NCBI RefSeq assembly: GCF_014023125.1
Contig: NZ_CP048914.1
Location: 1,454,698 to 1,518,697, forward strand
From: Candidatus Xianfuyuplasma coldseepsis
Lineage (GTDB): Bacteria > Bacillota_I > Bacilli_A > Izemoplasmatales > Izemoplasmataceae
Length of the DNA stretch: 64,000 nt
Direction: 5' to 3'
Program-made: the position numbers and the translations under genes
Notes under the pieces: generated by a model
What the model was told of the DNA's origin: nothing
What the model saw: the letters and a program-made list of their open reading frames with translations, nothing else
Databases searched by the model: none
Shown here: one piece after another, positions 1-8,876 of the stretch
Layout: each line of letters starts with the position of its first letter
Numbering within the stretch: the first letter of the stretch is position 1

Positions 1-1
1 G

Positions 2-301
2 ATTGAACAGTCCTTTAAGTACTTAAAACGTGGTGGCGGATTAAGTATGCTCGGGATTCCATCAAAAGATATTGATGTTGATGTGGCGAATGATATCGTC
101 TTTAAAGGAATTCAAATATATGGTGTTGTCGGTCGGCGAATTTATGAGACTTGGCATCAAGTGAAAGAGTTAATCGACAACGACATGCTCGATCTCGATA
201 CCTTGATTACACATACGTATCCGATGAGTAAAATCGAAGAAGCGATGGAGATTATGGGTAGTGGAAACTGCGGCAAAATAATTGTCGATCCAAGGAAGTG
301 A
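2..301 (+). CDS. tdh: L-threonine 3-dehydrogenase, C-terminal part (5' end outside window)
   Basis: The reading frame is open from the first bases of the window and ends at a TGA at 299-301, giving the last 99 residues. The stretch [11 protein letters not shown] followed by a Tyr-Pro-Met segment and a C-terminal CGKIIV matches the end of zinc-dependent threonine dehydrogenases of the medium-chain dehydrogenase family. The enzyme oxidises L-threonine to 2-amino-3-ketobutyrate with NAD+. The next gene is kbl, which uses that unstable product, so the pair forms the usual tdh-kbl threonine-to-glycine operon. The NAD-binding and zinc-binding parts lie upstream and cannot be checked. Confidence 0.88.
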   Translation: MEQSFKYLKRGGGLSMLGIPSKDIDVDVANDIVFKGIQIYGVVGRRIYETWHQVKELIDNDMLDLDTLITHTYPMSKIEEAMEIMGSGNCGKIIVDPRK

Positions 302-305
302 TACG

Positions 306-1490
306 ATGAACAAACATGAGTTAACATATTTAAAAGAGAAAATTGAACAACTGAAAAATGATGGAGTATATCGCGAATTACCAGTTAATTACGGACCGTG
401 TGATAATGTGATTAACCTAAATGGACATGAGGTTGTAAACCTCTCAAGTAACAACTATTTGGGACTCGCAAATCATCCACGTGTAAAACAAGCAGCGATT
501 GATGCGGTACAAAAATACGGTGCGGGAGCAGGGGCTGTTCGAACCATTGTCGGTAATTATGATTTAATTGAACAACTAGAAGATTTGTTGGCAGAGTTCA
601 AACACGAAGATGCTGTAATGTGTTTTCAATCCGGCTTAAATTGTAATATTGGTGTGATTCAAGCGATTGTAGATCGTGGTGACTTGATTATTAGTGATGA
701 GTTGAATCATGCATCGATTATTGATGGTGTACGGTTAAGTAAAGCAGATAAAGCGATATTTAAACATAGTGATATGAACGATTTACGTCGCGTTTTGGAG
801 GAAAAACGACATAATTATAAGAACGTGTTAATTATTACCGATGGTGTCTTCAGTATGGACGGTGATTTGGCAAAACTACCAGACATTGTTGCACTTGCCG
901 AAGAGTTCGATGCAATGACATATGTCGACGATGCTCATGGTAGTGGTGTTTTAGGTGAAAGTGGGCGAGGTAGTGTTGATCACTTTGGTTTGCATGGTCG
1001 CGTTGATTTCATTATCGGAACATTGAGTAAGGCGATTGGTGTTGTTGGTGGTTATGTAGCGTCCAAAAAAGAAACCAAAACATGGCTCAGTCATCGTGCG
1101 CGACCATTACTATTCAGTACTGCTCTTCCACCGGCTGCAACTGCTGCTGCTATCGAGAGTGTCAAGATGCTAATGGAAAGTGATGAATACACAACTAAAC
1201 TGTGGGATAATGCAACATACTTCAAAGAAAAGCTTGGTACTCTAGGGTTTGATACAGGTCATAGTGAAACACCGATTACACCTGTAATCATAGGCAATGA
1301 AGCAAAAACAATGGCGTTCTCAAAAGCCTTGCTTGAAGCAGGTGTTTATGTATCAGGAATTGTGTTCCCAACAGTTCCGAAAGGTACGGGTCGATTACGT
1401 GTTATGATCAGTGCCTCCCATACAAAAGACAATTTAGACTTTGCGATTGCGCAGTTTGAACGAGTTGGAAAAGAACTGAACATCATTTAA
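306..1490 (+). CDS. kbl: Glycine C-acetyltransferase (2-amino-3-ketobutyrate CoA ligase)
   Basis: A 394-residue PLP enzyme of the alpha-oxoamine synthase family. It cleaves 2-amino-3-ketobutyrate with CoA to glycine and acetyl-CoA, completing threonine degradation started by Tdh. Visible marks are the N-terminal [12 protein letters not shown] segment, [11 protein letters not shown] (PLP-ring aspartate), and [12 protein letters not shown], whose Lys at about residue 242 should bind PLP. An upstream in-frame ATG at 282 lies inside tdh; the ATG at 306, four bases after the tdh stop and preceded by AAGGAAGTGAT, is the better start. Length fits the family. Its end runs into a strong terminator. 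Confidence 0.95.
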   Translation: MNKHELTYLKEKIEQLKNDGVYRELPVNYGPCDNVINLNGHEVVNLSSNNYLGLANHPRVKQAAIDAVQKYGAGAGAVRTIVGNYDLIEQLEDLLAEFKHEDAVMCFQSGLNCNIGVIQAIVDRGDLIISDELNHASIIDGVRLSKADKAIFKHSDMNDLRRVLEEKRHNYKNVLIITDGVFSMDGDLAKLPDIVALAEEFDAMTYVDDAHGSGVLGESGRGSVDHFGLHGRVDFIIGTLSKAIGVVGGYVASKKETKTWLSHRARPLLFSTALPPAATAAAIESVKMLMESDEYTTKLWDNATYFKEKLGTLGFDTGHSETPITPVIIGNEAKTMAFSKALLEAGVYVSGIVFPTVPKGTGRLRVMISASHTKDNLDFAIAQFERVGKELNII

Positions 1491-1519
1491 AAAAAGAGAA
1501 CAATTTTGTTCTCTTTTTT
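1491..1519. terminator. Bidirectional terminator between kbl and the repeat-protein gene
   Basis: AAAAAGAGAACAA pairs perfectly with TTGTTCTCTTTTT, with A and T tracts on either side, so it can end kbl rightwards and the convergent gene leftwards. Confidence 0.8.
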
Positions 1520-1534
1520 GTTGAATTGTTGATA

Positions 1535-2218
1535 TTATTCTTCGTCAAACATTCGATGACGATGCCACGGACGTTGCATGTGTTGGAATCGATCTTGAAA
1601 TGTTGGAAGCTCGAATCCGTATTCATCAGCGACAGCTTGCAGCTCTTCATGAACTGTTTGTAATGCAGTTTCAATTTCTTCATCCGTCATGGTTGCCCAA
1701 TCATAGGTGGCATTTGCTGTATCAATAACGGTTGTGAGAGCAGTTTGTTGTTCCTCGGTAAGGGTGTCCAAAAAGGCTTCACGAGGGTACTGAATTCCAT
1801 TTTCTCGAACATTTTCTGTTCGGCGATGTTGGATTGCTTCACGAATGCGTTCACGGAGTGTAGGACCTTCAATGCCTAGTTCTTCGTAGAGTGCTTGCAT
1901 CTCGTCACGAATGGCGTGTAAGGCATCAATGATTTCTTCTTCACTCATGTTCGCCCAATCGTACTCCGCATTGATTTTATCAATCGTTGTTAAAACTGCT
2001 GTTTGCTGTTCTTCCGTAAGGTTTTCCAAATAGGATTCTGGGGGATATGGAAATCCGGATTCCTGAACGGTATCAACCAGTCGCCCTTGGAAACGACGAA
2101 CGACGTGATAACGAGCACGTTGATATAATTTACCTGCTTCTTCTTGAACGGTTTCATTCTGCATTGCAACTGCAGTACCGCTGGATAATAATAATGAACC
2201 TAATACGAGTAATCTCAT
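1535..2218 (-). CDS. Secreted protein with two tandem LTEEQQ repeats, function unknown
   Basis: A 227-residue protein with a signal peptide (hydrophobic core LLVLGSLLLSSGTAVA, likely cleavage after AVA-M near residue 19). The mature part holds two copies of a block of about 70-75 residues, each with a Tyr-Pro-rich lead (FPYPPESYL / IQYPREAFL), then LTEEQQTA, then YDWA-M-EEI and an acidic helix. The C-terminus is His/Met/Arg-rich (PWHRHRM). The LTxxQ-like motif and His/Met tail recall CpxP/Spy/ZraP envelope proteins, but that is only a resemblance. The start has a strong AAAGGAGGA. It is a single gene, convergent with kbl. Confidence 0.75.
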   Translation of the reverse strand: MRLLVLGSLLLSSGTAVAMQNETVQEEAGKLYQRARYHVVRRFQGRLVDTVQESGFPYPPESYLENLTEEQQTAVLTTIDKINAEYDWANMSEEEIIDALHAIRDEMQALYEELGIEGPTLRERIREAIQHRRTENVRENGIQYPREAFLDTLTEEQQTALTTVIDTANATYDWATMTDEEIETALQTVHEELQAVADEYGFELPTFQDRFQHMQRPWHRHRMFDEE

Positions 2219-2393
2219 GGATGGTGTCCTCCTTTATTTGATTTCACCTATATAACAGTATACCATGGATTTTTATTGGAAAAGAATTGAAATTTATGTA
2301 CTTATGCAGAATTTATCTAATTTATATTCGTGTTATCGGGTTGATTTGTTATATAATAAAGATAGATAGTACAATGATATTTGGGGTGACAAT

Positions 2394-3356
2394 ATGGAAT
2401 ACGTACAAAAGTTTATCAAGGTGATAGAATCGATTGAACATGATAATACCTACAAGTTGGCTTTTGCTCGGGCGATACTAGAGTGTATTGAAGCAAAAGA
2501 AATAGAAGAAGTCGAAGATGGTATTGCTATATATCAATACAATATCGTTCAAAAAGTCATGAAGTATTATTGGAATTTACTTGATTTTTTCGGATTGTCA
2601 CAAGGTCCTAGTAGCGTACTTGAAGCGCGTATTCAAGAAATTCATGATGAGTTTTATGGACACACAAACGTAACCTATAAAGTATGGTATGATAAAGTCG
2701 AATCGTTCTTAAAACGGAATCCCGTTCGATTTGAGCGACAAGTGAAAAAATTTATTACGATATTTACCAAAGGTGTTGCGGCAAAATTTAGAGTTCATCG
2801 TAAAGAAAAACTGGAGCTATTTGAATTGGACTTGCAATTGAAACGATTGGTGTTTGCCCCAGAAGCAATCGCGTCCTTGCAACAACACGATGGTCTCGTC
2901 CATCAATTGATTGACTATCGTTGGGCATTGTTAATTGAAGAGTATAATAAAGCGCCCAATGTTATTCGCAAAGTGATTGGATCAAAAGAGGATAAAATCC
3001 GCCGACAAAATCTGATTAAATATCGGAATTTATTGTTACAATATGATCATTTGCATGGTGCAACTGATTTCTTTACCAATGAACATCTTGATCTTGATGA
3101 CATCTCTTTGGAACACTTAATTCCGTTTCATTTTATCTATGGTTGTGACATTTGGAATTTAATCATCGTCTCCAAAGAAACAGCGAAAGAGCGAAGAGGG
3201 ATTACCCCTACAGAAGCGGATATTACTCGTCTGGAAGAACGGAATCAACGGTTGTTTGATGCGATAAAACAAACGAAATTACAAGCGCGTTTTGATTTGG
3301 AAAATGCGATTGAGAATCATTTATTAAAACGATATTATATTGATTTAAAAGGATAA
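2394..3356 (+). CDS. HNH-nuclease-like protein, possibly degenerate
   Basis: A 320-residue, mostly helical, basic protein. Around residues 240-265 the segment LEHLIPFHFIYGCDIWNLII resembles the H and N parts of the beta-beta-metal HNH fold of phage and restriction-associated nucleases, where (D/E)H-IPWSF-(x)n-WNL-(x)n-N-xxK is typical. The His and the WN Asn are present. The usual final Asn/His is not clear (SKETAKERRG instead) and there are no flanking CxxC zinc knuckles. I infer a nuclease-like fold with uncertain activity. No methylase or other restriction gene lies nearby. The ATG follows GGGGTGACAAT; a TATAAT lies at 2352-2357 without a convincing -35. Confidence 0.5.
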   Translation: MEYVQKFIKVIESIEHDNTYKLAFARAILECIEAKEIEEVEDGIAIYQYNIVQKVMKYYWNLLDFFGLSQGPSSVLEARIQEIHDEFYGHTNVTYKVWYDKVESFLKRNPVRFERQVKKFITIFTKGVAAKFRVHRKEKLELFELDLQLKRLVFAPEAIASLQQHDGLVHQLIDYRWALLIEEYNKAPNVIRKVIGSKEDKIRRQNLIKYRNLLLQYDHLHGATDFFTNEHLDLDDISLEHLIPFHFIYGCDIWNLIIVSKETAKERRGITPTEADITRLEERNQRLFDAIKQTKLQARFDLENAIENHLLKRYYIDLKG

Positions 3357-3385
3357 TTGACATTCAAGACAAAACCCATCATAAT
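3357..3385 (+). promoter_or_regulatory. Sigma-A-type promoter for the 145-residue membrane protein
   Basis: TTGACA (3357-3362), 17 bases, CATAAT (3380-3385). It starts right after the stop of the previous gene. Confidence 0.6.
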
Positions 3386-3421
3386 AATAGTTGAATAGAT
3401 GGATAACTTTAGGAGGAAATC

Positions 3422-3859
3422 ATGGAATTACAATTAAATGAAAAAACACTTGTCGAAGTAAGTGCGAAAATATCGGTATTTAAAACGATTGATAAAACCG
3501 GAGCGATTGCCCGGCAAGTAACAGTGCGTAATGATAAAATATTTGCAGCCGAAGTGGCAACGCATCGCTTTACGAACTATCGCTTGTTATTGTGGATGGT
3601 TGTCGCTGCCATTTTTGGAGGATTTGCCCATTATGCATACGACACAATGTTTCTAGGATATAATCCAAATCCACCGATTATTTTTGCAATCTTTTTTGTG
3701 ATTCTTATCATCGGATTGATCATATCTGTTGGTAAGAAAAAGGAATTGCGATTCGTCGTTCAAAGCGGTAGTGCTCAACCAGAGATGCTGCGCTTTGATG
3801 TTGGAAAAGACGTCCCCGAAAAGAAATTAATTGATTTGATGGATGTATTGGTAAATTAG
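3422..3859 (+). CDS. Small membrane protein, function unknown
   Basis: A 145-residue protein I do not recognise. Residues 1-55 are soluble and look like beta strands (VTVRNDKIFAAEV). Two membrane helices follow, about residues 57-73 (LLLWMVVAAIFGGFAHY) and 86-103 (PPIIFAIFFVILIIGLII). A short basic-start tail (KKKELRFVVQSG to the end) probably faces the cytoplasm with the N-terminus. The start is set by AGGAGGAAATC. It has its own promoter and terminator, so it is transcribed alone. The shape (soluble strand-rich domain plus helical hairpin) suggests a lipid-side or envelope sensor, but nothing in it fixes a role. Confidence 0.65.
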   Translation: MELQLNEKTLVEVSAKISVFKTIDKTGAIARQVTVRNDKIFAAEVATHRFTNYRLLLWMVVAAIFGGFAHYAYDTMFLGYNPNPPIIFAIFFVILIIGLIISVGKKKELRFVVQSGSAQPEMLRFDVGKDVPEKKLIDLMDVLVN

Positions 3860-3880
3860 AGGAGAATATCCTCTTTTTTA
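3858..3880 (+). terminator. Terminator after the small membrane protein
   Basis: GAGGA pairs with TCCTC around a five-base loop, followed by a run of T. Confidence 0.7.
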
Positions 3881-3895
3881 TTGCTTGAATTTATA

Positions 3896-3924
3896 TTGCA
3901 TATTACCCGGATTTTTTGTATAAT
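3896..3924 (+). promoter_or_regulatory. Promoter for the YwaF-like gene and HAD phosphatase
   Basis: TTGCAT (3896-3901), 17 bases, TATAAT (3919-3924), just after the preceding terminator. Confidence 0.65.
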
Positions 3925-3951
3925 GATGTGGTATGTGAAGGAGTGATTTAG

Positions 3952-4680
3952 ATGATGATATTGACCGCACCAATATTTGGTGCTAAGCACATTGAGGGAT
4001 TGATTTTTGTTGCCATACTGAATGTTGTCTTATACTTTGTATTTAAGAAATATGTCAAAGATGAGCGACGATTCATGATTATTGCATTGATTTTGTTTTA
4101 CGTATTTGAAGTGTTGAAATTAGGGTATTTGATTATTCGAGACGGATCGTTTCCAATGAATCATATTCCGCTTCATTTATGTAGTTTACCACTATATGCA
4201 TTTCCGATAATTGTTTTTGTTAAAAAAGACTATTGGTTACATCACTGGGCAAAAGCAGCTGGGTTTGGTGTCGTACTGATTGCTGGAATTACTGCGCTTG
4301 TGATGCCGGTAAATATCATTGGAAGTAATGAAACATGGTTTAGCTTAGAGGATAACTATCTGCCATTTATCAGTTTTATTTACCATGGGTTAATGATTTT
4401 TATCCCCTGGTATATGGTGAAAGCGGGATATGTGTCGATCTCGAGAAAATCGATGCTTCAGGCGATGTATTTTACAACCATCATTATGGTGATTGCATTA
4501 ATTGTGAATCTTATTTGGGATAAAGATTATATGCTCTTAAACACAGGTAATGGAAGTCCATTGGTGTTCTTGCGTGATATTCATCAGGTTGTTTACACGA
4601 TGTCGATGATTGCACTTGGCTATATTATGATTGCAATCACGTTCGGTGTAACAATGGCGATTGTATCACGAAAGAAGTGA
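3952..4680 (+). CDS. YwaF-like integral membrane protein
   Basis: A 242-residue protein with about six to seven hydrophobic helices. The motif IPLHLCSLPLYAFP (about residue 68-81) and the later YHGLMIFIP resemble the YwaF/TIGR02206 family of uncharacterised membrane proteins, which carry a conserved H-x-C pair in the same place. Two in-frame ATGs (3952, 3955) follow AAGGAGTGA; the choice changes only one residue. The next gene begins five bases after the stop, so they are probably co-transcribed. No transport substrate can be inferred. Confidence 0.6.
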   Translation: MMILTAPIFGAKHIEGLIFVAILNVVLYFVFKKYVKDERRFMIIALILFYVFEVLKLGYLIIRDGSFPMNHIPLHLCSLPLYAFPIIVFVKKDYWLHHWAKAAGFGVVLIAGITALVMPVNIIGSNETWFSLEDNYLPFISFIYHGLMIFIPWYMVKAGYVSISRKSMLQAMYFTTIIMVIALIVNLIWDKDYMLLNTGNGSPLVFLRDIHQVVYTMSMIALGYIMIAITFGVTMAIVSRKK

Positions 4681-4684
4681 TTCG

Positions 4685-5392
4685 ATGAATACGATTTTGT
4701 TTGACCTTGATGGGACATTGCTCCCCATGGATATCAATCATTTTTTAGATTTGTATTTCCATAATATGGGAAAACATTTTTACAATTGGACCGATCCCAA
4801 ACTATTAGCTAAGAAAGTCTTACAAGCGACCGAAGTCATGATTCAAACCAATGATGGCCGGACGAACGAAGATATTTTTATGGAACATTTTGATACTCTA
4901 ATTGAAGGCGACATTGACGCGTATAAAGAGCATTTTACAACGTACTATGAAACCTTGTTTGCTAATGTACAAGCATCCACGAATCAATCAAAAGAAATGA
5001 TTGAAGCCGTCCAAATATTGAAAGAAAAGGGCTATACACTAGTTATAGCGACCAATCCATTGTTTCCATATCGCGCGAATATTCATCGGATTAACTGGGC
5101 TGGATTAAACCCCGAGTGGTTTACCCACATTACATCATTTGAGGAAAATCGATACAGTAAACCATACCCCGAGTTTTTCCAAGAAGTACTGGATAAAATT
5201 GGGAAACAACCAGAAGAATGTATGATGGTTGGTAATGATGTCTTTGATGATTTACCAGCTGCGAAGCTAGGAATCTCTACCTATCTCTTGACCGATTGTT
5301 TGATTAACACGCATGACTTGGATAATACAGCAGACTACACGGGCTCTTATAAAGACTTTTTGGCCTTTGTAAAACAATTACCACACGTATAA
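4685..5392 (+). CDS. HAD-superfamily phosphatase
   Basis: A 235-residue haloacid dehalogenase-type hydrolase. Motif I is FDLDGTLLP (nucleophile Asp about residue 6, acid Asp about 8), motif II is VIATNP, motif III has the Lys in SKPYPEFF, and motif IV is GNDVFDDLPAA, so all four catalytic motifs are intact. A helical cap sits between motifs I and II. The substrate is probably a small phosphorylated metabolite but cannot be read from sequence. An earlier in-frame ATG at 4661 lies inside the upstream gene; the ATG at 4685 follows its stop and a GAAGTGATTC ribosome site. Confidence 0.85.
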   Translation: MNTILFDLDGTLLPMDINHFLDLYFHNMGKHFYNWTDPKLLAKKVLQATEVMIQTNDGRTNEDIFMEHFDTLIEGDIDAYKEHFTTYYETLFANVQASTNQSKEMIEAVQILKEKGYTLVIATNPLFPYRANIHRINWAGLNPEWFTHITSFEENRYSKPYPEFFQEVLDKIGKQPEECMMVGNDVFDDLPAAKLGISTYLLTDCLINTHDLDNTADYTGSYKDFLAFVKQLPHV

Positions 5393-5415
5393 ACGACGCA
5401 AGTCGTTTTTCTTTT
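5391..5415 (+). terminator. Terminator after HAD phosphatase gene
   Basis: AAACGAC-GCAA-GTCGTTT hairpin beginning at the stop codon, followed by T-rich sequence. Confidence 0.75.
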
Positions 5416-5418
5416 TTA

Positions 5419-5447
5419 TTGGGGAAATCATGGTTCTTTGTTATAAT
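5419..5447 (+). promoter_or_regulatory. Candidate promoter for the Ca2+-type P-ATPase
   Basis: TATAAT at 5442-5447 with a weak TTGGGG 17 bases upstream (5419-5424). The implied leader is very short. Confidence 0.4.
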
Positions 5448-5464
5448 AATAAAAGGTGATGAAT

Positions 5465-8113
5465 ATGAAACAGTATGTAAAAACAAGAGATCAATTACGA
5501 GATGAACTACAAGTCGATCCAGAACAAGGATTAACTGCGAGTGCCGTTATAACATCACGGGATACGCATGGATCGAATAAGTTGGAAGAAAAACAACAAG
5601 AAGGTATTGTCCATATGATCATTGGTGAGTTAACGGGATTTTTAAATATCTTACTAATGTTGGCGGCGATTGTCAGTATTATTGCGAGTCATCATATCGC
5701 CGATGGAGCCTTTATTTTTGCGATAGTTATTCTCAACACAGGACTCAGTGTATTCCAAGAACGAAAGGCAAGCAATGCCGTGAGTGCACTCAAAAGCATC
5801 AGTGCACCCCATGCAAAAGTACTCCGAGATGGGTCGTGGCAACAACTCGATTCAACGCTTCTTGTTGTTGGGGATATCGTCTTACTTGAAGCAGGGGACT
5901 ATGTCCCGGCTGATATGCGATTATTGGAGACGACTAATTTAAAGATTGATGAAAGTGCACTAACAGGAGAGAGTGTTCCGGTTGATAAAGATGCGGAAGT
6001 AAAACTTTCTGATCCGACACCAATCGGGGATCGGATTAATATGGCCTACATGTCAACCATCGTTACCTATGGTCGTGGTCTTGGTCTTGTCACGGAAGTG
6101 GGAATGAAAACCGAGATTGGAAACATTGCCGATTTACTAAATGAAGTCGAAGATGAAATGACACCATTACAGCGTAAAATTGATCACCTAGGGAAATTGC
6201 TAGGTACGGTTAGTATTGTCGTTGTTATCTTAATTTTTGCCGTTGGTTTGCTATACAATGCTATTGGATTTACGGATTTTGCTATTCTTGATTTGTTTAT
6301 GGTAAGTGTCAGTTTAGCTGTTGCTGCAATACCAGAGGGATTGCCTACGGTCATTACCGTAGTTCTTAGCCTAGGAATGCGCAAAATGGCAACGAAAAAA
6401 GCGATTGTTAAAGAGTTGAATGCAGTTGAAACACTGGGAAGCACGACCGTTATTTCATCGGATAAAACCGGTACATTAACGCAAAATAAAATGGTTGTTC
6501 AGCGCTTATTTGATAATAATAAAGTTCTTGAAGTCACGGGACAAGGGTATGACTTTGCTGGTGAAATCAAAGGATCAAACGAGAATGTGGATTTGATTAG
6601 TCGGATTGGATTACTATGTAACGATGCAAAAATTGAAGGTGACACATTAATTGGTGATCCTACGGAATTGGCATTGATTCCATTGGCTGCGAAAAATAAG
6701 TTAAACCAAGAAGAGACCAACAAACGATATCCCCGTGTAGATGAGTTTCCGTTTGACAGTGATCGCAAACGAATGAGTACATTGCATCAAGTGGATTCAT
6801 CCTATCATGTCTATACCAAAGGTGCGCCGGATCAATTGCTTAAAGTCTGTAATCGATATCTATTAAATGGTGAGATTCATGATATCGATGAAACGTTTGT
6901 TCAAGTCGTTAATCTAGCCAATCAAGGCATGGCACACAATGCCCTTCGGGTACTAGGGTTTGCCTATAAAGAATTATCGGACAAAAAGTCTGTTAAAGAC
7001 GAAGAAAAGGATCTAATTTTTGTCGGATTGGTCGGAATCATCGATCCTCCTCGTGAAGAAGTGAAGGATGCGATAAAAATATGTCATAAAGCTGGAATTC
7101 GCGTGGTCATGATTACAGGGGACCATAAATTGACAGCCAGTGCTATTGGTAAAGAACTGGGCATTATCACCAGCGATAAACAAGCGATGAGCGGTGAAGA
7201 AATTGATGCATTGAGCTATCCGGAGTTTCTCGATTTGGTGCGAACGACCAATGTGTTTGCGCGGGTATCACCAAATCATAAAGTAATGATTGTCAAGGCA
7301 TTGCAGGAAACCGGTGAAATCTCAAGTATGACAGGAGATGGTGTCAACGACGCACCAGCTCTAAAACAAGCCAATATCGGTGTGGCTATGGGGATTACCG
7401 GAACCGACGTATCCAAAGAAGCGGCCGATATGGTGTTGATGGATGACAATTTTACAACGATTGTTGATGCGGTCGAAGAAGGTCGCGTTATTTATGCGAA
7501 CATACGAAAGTTCGTTGCCTATCTTGTCAGTTGTAATGTGGGTGAAGTTCTGTTGATCTTTGTTGCGATGTTACTGGGATGGGGAAGTCCGCTGTTGCCG
7601 ATCCAAATTTTATGGATTAATCTGGTAACCGATTCATTCCCAGCATTCGCGCTTGGTTTAGAGAAAAAAGAGTATGGAGTTATGGATCATGATCCGATTG
7701 ACCCACAAGCTAGCATTGTGGATAGAAGAATGGGTATTGCCGTATTATTCCAAGCCGTATTCTTAACGACTGCGGTATTAATTTCCTATTATATTGGGGC
7801 TCATGTCATCGCGACGGACGTGAACTTAGGTAGTACGCTTGCATTTATTACCATCATCACGGGTGAATTATTACGAACGTATTCAGCTCGTAGTGAAACG
7901 ACAACTATCTTCAAGATGAATCCGTTTGATAACAAACTGATCAACTACGCCGCATTATTTGGAATGGTATTGTTATTGATTGTGCTGTTTGTACCAGGAA
8001 TCAATACCTTATTCAGAACCAATGTACATCTAACAGTTGGACAATTCTTCACTGCATTTGCTCTTGGATTTATTCCGCTATTTGGTGGCGAGTTAGCAAA
8101 ACTATTCAAATAA
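5465..8113 (+). CDS. Calcium-type P-type ATPase (P2A)
   Basis: An 882-residue cation pump. It has an N-terminal actuator region with LTGES, the phosphorylation motif SSDKTGTLT (Asp about 333), ATP-site MITGDHKLTA, and the hinge TGDGVNDAPALK. In the membrane part PEGLP (Glu about 291) and NLVTD (Asn about 719, Asp about 723) match the site II Ca2+ ligands of SERCA and bacterial LMCA1-like pumps, so Ca2+ export is the best guess; Mn2+ is possible. Upstream GTG (5456) and ATG (5459) overlap the AAAGGTGAT ribosome site, so ATG 5465 is preferred. About ten membrane helices, full length. Confidence 0.9.
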   Translation: MKQYVKTRDQLRDELQVDPEQGLTASAVITSRDTHGSNKLEEKQQEGIVHMIIGELTGFLNILLMLAAIVSIIASHHIADGAFIFAIVILNTGLSVFQERKASNAVSALKSISAPHAKVLRDGSWQQLDSTLLVVGDIVLLEAGDYVPADMRLLETTNLKIDESALTGESVPVDKDAEVKLSDPTPIGDRINMAYMSTIVTYGRGLGLVTEVGMKTEIGNIADLLNEVEDEMTPLQRKIDHLGKLLGTVSIVVVILIFAVGLLYNAIGFTDFAILDLFMVSVSLAVAAIPEGLPTVITVVLSLGMRKMATKKAIVKELNAVETLGSTTVISSDKTGTLTQNKMVVQRLFDNNKVLEVTGQGYDFAGEIKGSNENVDLISRIGLLCNDAKIEGDTLIGDPTELALIPLAAKNKLNQEETNKRYPRVDEFPFDSDRKRMSTLHQVDSSYHVYTKGAPDQLLKVCNRYLLNGEIHDIDETFVQVVNLANQGMAHNALRVLGFAYKELSDKKSVKDEEKDLIFVGLVGIIDPPREEVKDAIKICHKAGIRVVMITGDHKLTASAIGKELGIITSDKQAMSGEEIDALSYPEFLDLVRTTNVFARVSPNHKVMIVKALQETGEISSMTGDGVNDAPALKQANIGVAMGITGTDVSKEAADMVLMDDNFTTIVDAVEEGRVIYANIRKFVAYLVSCNVGEVLLIFVAMLLGWGSPLLPIQILWINLVTDSFPAFALGLEKKEYGVMDHDPIDPQASIVDRRMGIAVLFQAVFLTTAVLISYYIGAHVIATDVNLGSTLAFITIITGELLRTYSARSETTTIFKMNPFDNKLINYAALFGMVLLLIVLFVPGINTLFRTNVHLTVGQFFTAFALGFIPLFGGELAKLFK

Positions 8114-8138
8114 AAAAAGTGCCTTATTGGCACTTTTT
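8112..8138. terminator. Bidirectional terminator between the Ca2+ ATPase and tetR genes
   Basis: AAAAAGTGCC pairs with GGCACTTTTT; the stem includes the stop of the convergent TetR gene. Confidence 0.8.
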
Positions 8139-8705
8139 CATTGCTTGCAGTAAGATGTTTTTCCATTGTAACTGTTCTTCTTCAGATAATGATAACATTT
8201 GTTTTTGCTGGGAAATCCATCCGTGAACAATGGCTTGATAATAAGACTCTAGTACTTTATCGGACAATTCATCACAAATGAATTCTTCCATCCGACCTTG
8301 GTGGAACAACTTTTGCCGTAATTTACGCATACGTGTTTTGTGTTTGCGAATCGCTTTGGTGCAGTCTAAAGAGAGTATGATCGATTCATCCAAATTGGGA
8401 CGGTTCGTATCATAGTAACTTTCGACCTCATATTCAAACAATTGATCCACTTTATCCAGGTAAGGAATCAAATCGGTAACCAGGTCTTTCAAGTGGTTGT
8501 AGGCCTTATCCTGATTTAACTGGATGATGTGTTCGTATAGCATTTGTTTGTCATTGAAATACTTATAGAGGGTAACTTTCGATACATTGGCATATTGGGC
8601 AATGCTTTCCATGGTAACTTTGTGATACCCATTACGGACAAACAAACGCGATGCTTGTTCAATGATGCTGTTGATTTTTCGTTGTGAGCGAGCTGATAAT
8701 GTCAT
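8124..8705 (-). CDS. TetR-family transcriptional regulator
   Basis: A 193-residue regulator. The N-terminal helix-turn-helix is clear: IIEQASRLFVRNGYHKVTMESIAQYANVSKVTLYKYF spans about residues 11-47 and follows the TetR pattern. The rest is a helical ligand and dimer domain without a recognisable effector site. The start ATG at 8705 follows AAAGGAGTGATAT; a longer reading to 8726 begins inside that ribosome site. It is divergent from the ACR3/SBF-like carrier gene, with a 29-base inverted repeat (8768-8796) over its own -35, so self-regulation and control of the carrier are likely. Confidence 0.88.
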   Translation of the reverse strand: MTLSARSQRKINSIIEQASRLFVRNGYHKVTMESIAQYANVSKVTLYKYFNDKQMLYEHIIQLNQDKAYNHLKDLVTDLIPYLDKVDQLFEYEVESYYDTNRPNLDESIILSLDCTKAIRKHKTRMRKLRQKLFHQGRMEEFICDELSDKVLESYYQAIVHGWISQQKQMLSLSEEEQLQWKNILLQAMKKCQ

Positions 8706-8746
8706 GTATATCACTCCTTTGTACAACGGGATCTATTCTTAATTTT

Positions 8747-8775
8747 ATTATACATCAAAATATCTGGTTTATGAA
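8747..8775 (-). promoter_or_regulatory. Promoter for tetR-family gene
   Basis: On the minus strand, TTCATA (8770-8775), 17 bases, TATAAT (8747-8752). Confidence 0.5.
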
Positions 8776-8796
8776 GGAATGTCATAAATTCATAAA
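8768..8796. promoter_or_regulatory. Inverted repeat, candidate TetR operator
   Basis: TTTATGAA (8768-8775) and TTCATAAA (8789-8796) form an 8-13-8 inverted repeat in the divergent intergenic region, covering the -35 of the TetR gene. Assignment to this regulator is inference from position. Confidence 0.45.
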
Positions 8797-8876
8797 AAGT
8801 TAGTGTGCAAACAAATTGTGTTTCATTAATTTTTTTGATACTATATTTTCAGTGTTTATGTGATATGGAGGACGTT

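Noticed and set aside
8805-8876. 24-codon extension of the ACR3/SBF-like carrier from a GTG
   Set aside because: No ribosome site; the ATG at 8877 has GGAGG at correct spacing.
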